DNA of 57,797 nt, taken from the NCBI RefSeq assembly GCF_044239695.1, contig NZ_JBIIAW010000005.1, positions 1-57,797 on the forward strand, read 5' to 3'. Position numbers and translations under genes: made by a program. Source of the DNA: Pseudolysinimonas_A sp044239695. GTDB lineage: Bacteria > Actinomycetota > Actinomycetes > Actinomycetales > Microbacteriaceae. Positions 32,840-39,661 of the stretch are shown one piece after another. The notes under the pieces were generated by a model, which had not been told where the DNA came from, did no database searches, and saw only the letters and a list, made by a program, of their open reading frames with translations. The number at the start of each line of letters is the position of its first letter. Position 1 is the first letter of the stretch.

Positions 32840-33733
32840 TCACGAGATTCTATCCGGGGTTGGTACCTTTTTGCCGGTTCGACGGATCGCCCCAGAGGCG
32901 AACCAATGAACCAGGGTGGCAGCCAGTTGGACATGGGTTTGGGCTTCAAGTGGCGAGGGCTTCTCACCACCGTGACGATCTGGCTGAGCCTTCGCCAGCG
33001 TTTCCATCATCCCGATCAAGACCTCGCGGTGGTCGGGATATCCGTCGCTGTCCTGAAGCACCAAACCCCAGTCGCCTTGATCCCTCATTACTTGGACGGC
33101 CTTGTACAACGTGGGCTTCTTGTCCTTCGGGATGACAACGGCGCCGCTCGCAACATCCACAGCGCGAATGGCCTCGACCATCGCGTGGCTTGTATTCGGC
33201 TCCATCGCGGTTGCTGACGACCAGGCCTCCGCTAGATGTTTCCCAGACCCGGCATTGGCGTCGACAGCGGCCTGGACGGCTTCTTCGACGCCCTGGGGAA
33301 GCCGACGCCTGAGTCGGTAGACGCGTTCGTCGGTCAAGTACAGCTCGACCGCCGACAAGGAGTTGTCGAGGTGGTACTCGAGCGTCTGGAGCTCCTGGGG
33401 CATCCTCCCGTAAGGCGGATCAGGCTCGTACCAAGACGCCATGAAGTCGATGATTCGAAGGAGGATCTTGTCGCCCCGTGACTGCACTTCCAAGATCACG
33501 GCGTCGACGAGTGGCGCGGCCTTGGGCTCGTAGCCGAAGTTGAGATTGAGATTCGTCTGCAGGAGATGGACCATGCCGGGCGACGTGTATCCGCGCGAGT
33601 ACCCCGGCGCGTCGAGGCGATCCCACACCCACGCGAGAATCGCGGGTCGTGCGCTTGAAGGAATGTCATCTCGGATGACGTGAAGCGCAGCTATCTCTTC
33701 TGCATCGGCGTCCCATGGAATCCAAGGGCTCAT
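32840..33733 (-). CDS. Soluble protein with abortive-infection-like C-terminal region, partner of the membrane protein upstream
   Basis: 297 residues, no signal or membrane helix. The N-terminal 170 residues are not recognised. The C-terminal part (about 185-285), with IRAVDVASGAVVIPKDKKPT, a MRDQGDW segment, QPDRHGG and a helical TLVHWFASGAI end, resembles C-terminal domains of abortive-infection proteins; the RH within QPDRHGG could belong to a HEPN-like arrangement, but this is weak. ATG overlaps the stop of the membrane-protein gene (ATGA), so the two are co-translated. Less GC-rich than the surroundings. A phage-defence or conflict role is inferred from context only. Confidence 0.72.
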   Translation of the reverse strand: MSPWIPWDADAEEIAALHVIRDDIPSSARPAILAWVWDRLDAPGYSRGYTSPGMVHLLQTNLNLNFGYEPKAAPLVDAVILEVQSRGDKILLRIIDFMASWYEPDPPYGRMPQELQTLEYHLDNSLSAVELYLTDERVYRLRRRLPQGVEEAVQAAVDANAGSGKHLAEAWSSATAMEPNTSHAMVEAIRAVDVASGAVVIPKDKKPTLYKAVQVMRDQGDWGLVLQDSDGYPDHREVLIGMMETLAKAQPDRHGGEKPSPLEAQTHVQLAATLVHWFASGAIRRTGKKVPTPDRIS

Positions 33734-34653
33734 GCGGTTGCGTCTCGCTTCTGGTCGCCTATCGCCAGCATCGATGCAAGAACCAATTTCACCGCATAGG
33801 CCCGATCTGATTCCGGTAGAGACTCGATGAGCCGCTCCGCTGCCAACACCCGCGAGAACTCGACCGGCTGGACGAAGAACTGGCGAAGCTGCTCCGTCGA
33901 TGCGGCCTGCGTCTTCATGAATGTGGAGCCCAAGTACGCGGTCATCGCCGCACCAGCCGCTCCTACGGCTCCAACTGCGATCGAGGCGTTCAAGCTAGTA
34001 GTGAAGGCCCCAACGACCCCGACAATCAGCAGAAGCACGAAGCCCGCGAAGCCCGCGATGGTCCCGTTTCGGAAGCTCGATTCCGACTGCCCAATCGCGA
34101 TCTGGTGGTAATACTCGATGCGCTTCTGGGTGATTGCCCACAACGAGGCCAGATCCAACTCCTGCCCGGATTCCGCGATCTCCCTCTCTTGTTCTTCGAG
34201 CTCCGTCGCGAGGCCAAGGCGTTGTCGCGCGGCAAACTGTCTTTGTCGACCTTGTCTGTAAGCCCAGACCGCCATCCCGCCGTAAAGGTAAACGAACACC
34301 CAAGTAGCCGCGATCACTGGCCACCGCCACCGCTCCTGCGAAAGCATGGACTCATCGTCGGGAAAGATCCATTGAAACTGACCAGCGAGGATCCCAAGCA
34401 CCGCAACAGCTAGTCCGACTGGCACGAAGACGCCGATCTGCCACCTAGTCATTCGCTTGTATTCAGCCGAGTCCCGCCAGATGATCCGAAGCCTCATCGC
34501 CTCTTCGCGCTTCTGCTCACGTCGCTCTTGTTCACGCAGGCTCTCGCTGGCTTCAAGTGCCTTTCTGATCGCCCGCTCCAGGGTCACCGCACTCTCCCAT
34601 TGACTGGTCTCGTCGGAGTTCTTGTCGGGTAGCGGGTCTTGCGCTCGGGCCAT
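33730..34653 (-). CDS. Four-helix membrane protein resembling TRADD-N-associated membrane domain proteins
   Basis: 307 residues. A charged coiled coil (about 24-55) precedes helices at 72-91 and 111-131. A second coiled-coil stretch (138-180) leads into RIEYYHQIAIGQSESSFRNG, helices at 197-218 and 223-244, and the segment STFMKTQAASTEQLRQFF. The last part matches my memory of the TRADD-N-associated transmembrane domain described in bacterial conflict systems. Promoter-proximal gene of the two-gene unit, coupled by ATGA. It probably oligomerises at the membrane; no enzyme motif is visible. Confidence 0.75.
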   Translation of the reverse strand: MARAQDPLPDKNSDETSQWESAVTLERAIRKALEASESLREQERREQKREEAMRLRIIWRDSAEYKRMTRWQIGVFVPVGLAVAVLGILAGQFQWIFPDDESMLSQERWRWPVIAATWVFVYLYGGMAVWAYRQGRQRQFAARQRLGLATELEEQEREIAESGQELDLASLWAITQKRIEYYHQIAIGQSESSFRNGTIAGFAGFVLLLIVGVVGAFTTSLNASIAVGAVGAAGAAMTAYLGSTFMKTQAASTEQLRQFFVQPVEFSRVLAAERLIESLPESDRAYAVKLVLASMLAIGDQKRDATA

Positions 34654-34744
34654 GCCCAGACGCTACCGGGAGGGGACTCGATGTGTAGCAAGTGGACGGT
34701 CGTGGCTTGCCTTTTCGTTGCAGGAAGCCGTCGTTATCTGCTCG

Positions 34745-35050
34745 TCAGTTGTGGATCTCGCGAGAGCCATGCGAGGAAACGTCGATCTTCGCGACCCCTT
34801 TCTCAAGATCCACCAACGGATCCCCCGGCGAGGGTGCTGGCGCCGGAAGTTCCGTCTGCCGCTCCTGCTCCTGCATCGCCTCTTGCCGATTCGGCGCGAA
34901 CAACCCATCCACCGGTGCGAGCAGATTCCCGGACGTGCGGCGCCAATCCTTGTCGCTCTTAAAGTTCATGAACCCGAAGATCTGCCCGAGGATGCAGACC
35001 ACGGTGACCGCCACCACGACGCCGACGATCACCACCAGTTCCACCGGCAC
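34745..35050 (-). CDS. Small single-pass membrane protein of unknown function
   Basis: 101 residues from GTG. One N-terminal helix (about 4-28), then a hydrophilic cytoplasmic part with KDWRRTSGNLLAPVDGLFAP and a Gln/Glu-rich segment. I do not know the function; similar short proteins occur in related actinobacteria. Base composition returns to the high-GC background here, so it marks the right edge of the island. Lies next to the hmuV remnant. Confidence 0.6.
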   Translation of the reverse strand: MPVELVVIVGVVVAVTVVCILGQIFGFMNFKSDKDWRRTSGNLLAPVDGLFAPNRQEAMQEQERQTELPAPAPSPGDPLVDLEKGVAKIDVSSHGSREIHN

Positions 35051-35061
35051 AGGATACGTCC

Positions 35062-35245
35062 CTAGCTTTCGGAAACGACGAGCGGCCGTCCGTCGACCTC
35101 AACTGCCCGCACCGCCAGCCCGTCAACCGAAGGGATCGCGGACGGCGTCAGCAAAGGCCGCGGCGACCCCATCGCGACCAGCCGACCCGCTGACAGCAAC
35201 GCCGCCCGGTCGGCGACCGCCCCGGCGAACGACAGGTCGTGGAGG
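35062..35245 (-). pseudogene. Decayed 3' fragment of a haem-ABC ATPase gene (hmuV-like)
   Basis: The minus strand reads without interruption from LHDLSFAGAVADRAALLSAG through RLVAMGSP and DGLAVRAVEVDGRPLVV to TAG. That is clearly homologous to the last 60 residues of the intact hmuV 1.5 kb to the right (HDLSLAGAVADRVALLSAG, VRVVDVDGRPLIV). The ATPase core upstream is missing, so it cannot function. An MFS gene now lies between the remnant and the intact copy. Confidence 0.85.
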
Positions 35246-35322
35246 AAAGGCGAGAGGTCGCGCCCGCCGTCGGTCGGCTATGGCACTGTGGACTCCGTCG
35301 CCACCAACACCGGAGAACTACG

Positions 35323-36651
35323 TTGAGCCAGACCAGGTTGCCCCGCGTGCTGCGCCCGTTCCGCACGGGTCAGTACCGCATCCTCGCGACTGCGCTCTCG
35401 ATGTCACTGTTCGGAGCCGGCGTTTGGGTGATCGCGCTCGTCCTGCAGGTGCGCGACCTCGGCGGCGGCCCGATCCAACTGTCCTACGCCGCGACCGGCG
35501 GGGCGATCGGCATGCTGATCGCCGTCCTGTTCGGCGGGGTCCTCGCCGACCGCGTGCCGCAGAAGCTCATCCTGATCGGCGTCGAAGTCACCAAGACGCT
35601 CCTGATCGGCGCAATCGCTGCGCTCGCGCTCACCGGCAACCTCGAGCTCTGGCACCTCGCCGTCGCCGCCTTCGTGATCGGCATCGCCGAAGGGTTCTTC
35701 TACCCTGCCTATTCCGCGCTGCTGCCCTCGGTACTGCCGGCCGACGACCTGCTCGCCGCGAACGGGTTCGAAGGAGTGCTGCGGCCGGCCGTCATGCAGG
35801 CGGCCGGCCCCGCGGTCGCAGCCCTCGCGGTGGGTCTGGCGTCGCCGGGGCTGGCGTTCGCCATCATCGTGGGGTCACAGGTGGTCGCGATCGCCGTTTT
35901 GCTCGCGCTGCGCACCACCCCGGTTCGCCGCGACTTCGACGCACAGCGCGGCGACCCGATCCGCGCCCTGTTCTCCGACATCGGGGGCGGATTCGGCTAC
36001 ATGTTCCGCACCCCGTGGCTGCTCACGACGCTGCTCCTGGCGAGCCTCCTCGTGCTGCTCGTCATGGGACCCATCGAAGTGCTGCTGCCCTTCGCGGTGT
36101 TCGACCAAACCGGCGGTGACGCGGGCTCGTTCGCCCTCGTCCTCGCCGCGTTCGGCATCGGCGGCGCGGTCGGATCGGTCGTGATCGCATCCTTCAAGCT
36201 GCCGCGGCGCTACCTCACCTGGATGAACCTGATGTGGGGTGCAGGATGCCTTCCCCTCGTCGTGATCGGCATCACCGACCAGTTGTGGGTGATGGCGATC
36301 GCCGTCTTCGTCGTCGGCTTCACGTTCTCGGGGGCGACCGTGATCTGGGGCACGCTGCTGCAGCGCCGGGTGCCGCCGCACCTGCTCGGCCGCGTCTCGA
36401 GCCTCGACTTCTTCGTCTCGCTGCTCTTCATGCCCGTCTCGATGGCAATCGCCGGACCGGTGGGCGAGGCCATCGGCACGGCCCCGACGTTCCTCCTCGC
36501 GGGCGCGATCCCGGTCGTGCTCGCGGCGATCGCGATCCTCGTCGGGCGACTCCCGCGCGACGAAATCGAGAACCCTCTCGACCCGGAGCAGCGCGAGATC
36601 GACCCGTCGAGCCAGGAGACGCTCGGGCCCGTCGCGCCGATCAACGGGTAA
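35323..36651 (+). CDS. MFS exporter (MFS_3/EntS-like)
   Basis: 442 residues, 12 helices. TTG start chosen because GGAG lies 7 bases upstream and the basic N-terminus leads into the first helix; earlier in-frame codons fall in the hmuV remnant. Motif A-like GGVLADRVPQK is in loop 2-3 (about 75-85). The type includes siderophore and macrolide exporters. Its position between an ATPase-gene remnant and a haem/iron operon makes an iron-linked role possible, but that is inference. Acidic tail at the C-terminus. Confidence 0.87.
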   Translation: MSQTRLPRVLRPFRTGQYRILATALSMSLFGAGVWVIALVLQVRDLGGGPIQLSYAATGGAIGMLIAVLFGGVLADRVPQKLILIGVEVTKTLLIGAIAALALTGNLELWHLAVAAFVIGIAEGFFYPAYSALLPSVLPADDLLAANGFEGVLRPAVMQAAGPAVAALAVGLASPGLAFAIIVGSQVVAIAVLLALRTTPVRRDFDAQRGDPIRALFSDIGGGFGYMFRTPWLLTTLLLASLLVLLVMGPIEVLLPFAVFDQTGGDAGSFALVLAAFGIGGAVGSVVIASFKLPRRYLTWMNLMWGAGCLPLVVIGITDQLWVMAIAVFVVGFTFSGATVIWGTLLQRRVPPHLLGRVSSLDFFVSLLFMPVSMAIAGPVGEAIGTAPTFLLAGAIPVVLAAIAILVGRLPRDEIENPLDPEQREIDPSSQETLGPVAPING

Positions 36652-36701
36652 CGGCCGGTTGCCGACCCAGGCTGGGGGCGAGCTCCGACCGCGCCGAACC
36701 T

Positions 36702-37469
36702 CTACCTTTCGGGAACGATGAGCGGTCGCCCGTCGACATCCACGACCCGCACCGACAACCCGTAGACCTCCGAGATCGCGGACGCCGTCAGCACCGACGC
36801 CGGCGATCCGACCGCGACGAGCCGCCCGGCCGACAGCAACGCCACCCGATCGGCCACCGCACCCGCGAGCGACAGGTCGTGCACGACGAGCACCACGGCC
36901 CGACCGGCCGCAGCCAACGAACGCGCGATGCGCAGAACATCCTCTTGATGCCGCAGGTCGAGCGCGGCGGTCGGCTCGTCGAGGAACACGACGGGGGTGT
37001 CCTGCGCGAGCACCCGCGCGAGCGACACCCGCGCGCGCTCCCCGCCCGACAGCTCGGTGAACCGCCGATGCGCGAGGTGCGCGACATCCGCCTGCGTCGC
37101 CGCCGACTGGATCATGAGCGCGTCCTGCGCGATCTCCGACGTGCGCGTCCACGGCGCGCGGCCCATCGCGATCACGTCGCCCACGCGGAACGGGAACGAC
37201 AGCGCGTTGTCTTGCGTGAGCACCGAGCGGATGCGCGACAGCTCCGACGCCGAGAACGTCTGGATGTCGCGGCCCACTCCGTCGACGGAGACCTCGACGA
37301 GACCGGAGGTGGGCACCCGCTCCCCCGACAGCACGGAGAGCAGCGTCGACTTGCCGGCGCCGTTCGGGCCGACGAGCGCGAGCACCTCGCCGGGGAGCAC
37401 GTCGAGGGAGACGTCGGACAGCACGACGCGGCGATCCAGCTCGACCGACAGGGAGGTCGCGGAGATCAT
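36702..37469 (-). CDS. hmuV: Haem/iron ABC transporter ATPase, HmuV type
   Basis: 255 residues. Walker A GPNGAGKST (about 34-42), signature LSGGERARVSLARVLA, Walker B VVFLDEPTAALD and the switch histidine in VVHDLS are all intact. The ATG overlaps the permease stop (ATGA). It powers the FecCD-type permease HmuU; HmuV versus a siderophore ATPase is decided from overall similarity and the partner. The binding protein HmuT is absent from this cluster. Confidence 0.88.
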   Translation of the reverse strand: MISATSLSVELDRRVVLSDVSLDVLPGEVLALVGPNGAGKSTLLSVLSGERVPTSGLVEVSVDGVGRDIQTFSASELSRIRSVLTQDNALSFPFRVGDVIAMGRAPWTRTSEIAQDALMIQSAATQADVAHLAHRRFTELSGGERARVSLARVLAQDTPVVFLDEPTAALDLRHQEDVLRIARSLAAAGRAVVLVVHDLSLAGAVADRVALLSAGRLVAVGSPASVLTASAISEVYGLSVRVVDVDGRPLIVPER

Positions 37470-38494
37470 GCCCACCCTCCCGACCGGCGACGCTGCCGCC
37501 AGAGGAGGAAGAAGAAGAACGGTCCGCCGACGAGGGAGGTCAGCATCCCGATGGGGAGTTCCGCGCCGGGGACGATGGTGCGCGCGAGGAGGTCGGCGGC
37601 GAGCATCAGCACCGCGCCGCCGAACGCGGAGTAGACGATGAGCGACCGGTGCTGCGGGCCGAGCAGCATGCGCACGACGTGGGGCACGACGAGTCCGACG
37701 AAGGCGATGATGCCGACGAACGCGACCGCGACTCCGGTGAGCAGGGCGACGACGACGATCGAGACGAGGCGCAGGCGCTCGACGTCGAGGCCGAGGTGGC
37801 GGGCGTTGCGTTCGCCGAGCGACAGCAGGTCGTAGCGGCGACCGAGCAGCACCGCGACGGCCACCCCGATCACGGCGACGACCGCGACGACGAGCACCTC
37901 GTTCCAGAGGGCGCCGTTGAGTGAACCGAGCTGCCAGAAGATGATCTGCTCGCGGCTGGCGGTGCTCGCGGCGAAGAGGGCGAAGGCAAGGCCGGCGCTC
38001 GCGAACGCGTTCACGGCGATACCGGTGAGCAGCAGGGTCACGACCTCGGTGCGCCCGTTCGCGCGTGAGACGAAGTAGACGAGCAGAGTCGCCAGCAGTC
38101 CGCCGACGAACGCGAAAAGCGCGATCGCGTAATCGCCGAACGCGCTGAGTCCGAGCACGATCGCCGTCGCGGCACCGAGGGCCGCCCCCGACGAGACGCC
38201 GACGACGCCCGGCTCGGCGAGCGGGTTGCCGAAGATCGCCTGCATCACGGCACCCGCCGCGGCGAGCGCCGCCCCGACGACGATCGCCATCAGAATGCGC
38301 GGGAACCGCACGATCCACAGCGCCGACTCGATGATCGGGTCATCCGGCGCCCAGTCGTTCGGGATGCCGACCGCCCGCAGCAGAGACCCGATCACCTCGG
38401 TCGGCTGCACCGGCAACTGCCCCAGCAGGGCGGAACCGAGGATGCCCGCGATCAGCAGGGCGGCCAGACTCAGGCCGACGACGACACGTTTCAC
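37466..38494 (-). CDS. hmuU: Haem/iron ABC transporter permease, FecCD family
   Basis: 342 residues, about 10 helices, GTG start 4 bases after the lplA stop. FecCD signatures: FPRILMAIVVGAALAAAGAV (about 69-88), NPLAEPGVVGVSSGAALGA, and GLVVPHVVRMLLGPQHR near the coupling helix. It imports haem or ferric siderophore across the membrane with HmuV. No substrate-binding gene neighbours it, unlike the standard hmuTUV order. Confidence 0.88.
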   Translation of the reverse strand: MKRVVVGLSLAALLIAGILGSALLGQLPVQPTEVIGSLLRAVGIPNDWAPDDPIIESALWIVRFPRILMAIVVGAALAAAGAVMQAIFGNPLAEPGVVGVSSGAALGAATAIVLGLSAFGDYAIALFAFVGGLLATLLVYFVSRANGRTEVVTLLLTGIAVNAFASAGLAFALFAASTASREQIIFWQLGSLNGALWNEVLVVAVVAVIGVAVAVLLGRRYDLLSLGERNARHLGLDVERLRLVSIVVVALLTGVAVAFVGIIAFVGLVVPHVVRMLLGPQHRSLIVYSAFGGAVLMLAADLLARTIVPGAELPIGMLTSLVGGPFFFFLLWRQRRRSGGWA

Positions 38495-38498
38495 CAGA

Positions 38499-39548
38499 TC
38501 ACGGAACCCGGTACAGCCACTCGTCGGTGCCGAACTTGGTCTCGACGAGTTCCTGCGCGCGGGAGAGTTCGAAGTCGGTGAGAGTGCTCTCGGTGAGCCC
38601 GTGCAGTCCGCGGAAGGTGTCGATCATCTTGTCGATGATCTCCGCGCGCGACAGCCCGGTCTGGCTGCGGAGCGGGTCGACGCGCTTCGCCGCCGACTTC
38701 GTGCCCTTGTCGCTGAGCTTCTCGCGCCCGATGCGCAGCACCTCGGCCATGCGGTCGCCGTCGATGTCGTAGGCCATCGTGACGTGGTGCAGCACCCCGC
38801 CGTTGCCGAGACGCTTCTGGGCGGCGCCGCCGATCTTGCCCTGCGGGCTGGCGATGTCGTTGAGCGGAACGTACGAGGCCTCGATGCCGAGGTCGCGCAG
38901 CGCCTGCACGGCGAACTCGTCGAAGAAGGCATAGGAGTCGGCGAACGACATGCCCTGCACGAGGTCGGCCGGGGCGTAGATCGAGTAGGTGACGGCGTTC
39001 GCGGGTTCGATGAACATCGCCCCGCCGCCGGAGATGCGGCGGGCCACCGGGAAGCCGTACTTCTCGGCGTTCACGGGGTCGACCTCGTTCTGCACCGACT
39101 GGAAGCTGCCGATGATCACCGCCGGGGACGCCCACTCCCAGAAGCGCAGCATCGGCGTGCGCCGGCCGTCGCCGACCTCCTCGGCGAGCACCTGGTCGAG
39201 CGCGAGGTGCATGAGCGGGTCGAGCGGACCCGGCTGCACGATCTGCCACTCGTAGTCGGACCACGACGTCGCACGCTGCAAGGCGCGGCGCACGGTCGTC
39301 GCGACGGCCTCGGCCGAGAAGCCGAACATCGTCGCGCCCTCGGGCAGTGCGGCCGTCACGGCGGCGGCGATGGTCTTCGCGTCGGATTCCACCGGCAGGC
39401 CGGTCAGCGCGGCATCGATCGCGGCGAGGGCCTCGTCGGGCTCGAGGAAGAAGTCGCCCGACACGCGCACGTCGGTGAGGCGGCCGCCCGTGACCGAGAG
39501 GTCGACGACGACGAGCTTGCCGCCTGGGACCTTGAACTCGCCGTGCAC
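38499..39548 (-). CDS. lplA: Lipoate-protein ligase A family protein with fused accessory domain
   Basis: 349 residues from GTG. The first 85 residues (HGEFKVPGGKLVVVDLSVTG) are the lipoate-ligase accessory domain, placed N-terminally. The rest is the BPL/LplA/LipB catalytic fold with RRISGGGAMFIEPANAVTYS (lipoate and AMP binding) and the lysine in GKIGGAAQ. It attaches lipoate or a related acyl group to carrier domains. An upstream in-frame GTG would start inside a palindromic repeat and is rejected. First gene of the lplA-hmuU-hmuV unit; an iron-box-like site abuts the start. Confidence 0.88.
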   Translation of the reverse strand: MHGEFKVPGGKLVVVDLSVTGGRLTDVRVSGDFFLEPDEALAAIDAALTGLPVESDAKTIAAAVTAALPEGATMFGFSAEAVATTVRRALQRATSWSDYEWQIVQPGPLDPLMHLALDQVLAEEVGDGRRTPMLRFWEWASPAVIIGSFQSVQNEVDPVNAEKYGFPVARRISGGGAMFIEPANAVTYSIYAPADLVQGMSFADSYAFFDEFAVQALRDLGIEASYVPLNDIASPQGKIGGAAQKRLGNGGVLHHVTMAYDIDGDRMAEVLRIGREKLSDKGTKSAAKRVDPLRSQTGLSRAEIIDKMIDTFRGLHGLTESTLTDFELSRAQELVETKFGTDEWLYRVP

Positions 39549-39567
39549 GAAGGTAAGCCTAACGAGG
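39549..39567. promoter_or_regulatory. IdeR/DtxR-like iron box half-site
   Basis: GAAGGTAAGCCTAACGAGG matches 12 of 19 positions of the DtxR/IdeR consensus, nearly all in the left and central parts. It touches the start codon of the lplA-hmuUV operon, where an iron repressor would make sense. The right arm is poor. Confidence 0.4.
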
Positions 39568-39570
39568 TGG

Positions 39571-39608
39571 GGGTTTCGATACACCGGCTGCGCCGGCCCT
39601 CAACCCGC
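39571..39608. repeat. Imperfect palindromic repeat, copy 2
   Basis: Reverse orientation to copy 1. GGGTTTCGATACA arm, inner stem CCGGC-TGC-GCCGG, CTCAACCC arm. It lies between the divergent lplA and helR genes. Confidence 0.85.
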
Positions 39609-39661
39609 GCAAGGGTTTTGCGCCGGAAAGGGCGCGAGAGCCCTCCGATGGCACAGACTCG

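Noticed and set aside
39549..39584. Earlier GTG start for lplA (peptide beginning YRNPHLVRL)
   Set aside because: Those codons come from the palindromic repeat and the iron-box region; the family N-terminus starts at HGEFKVPGG.
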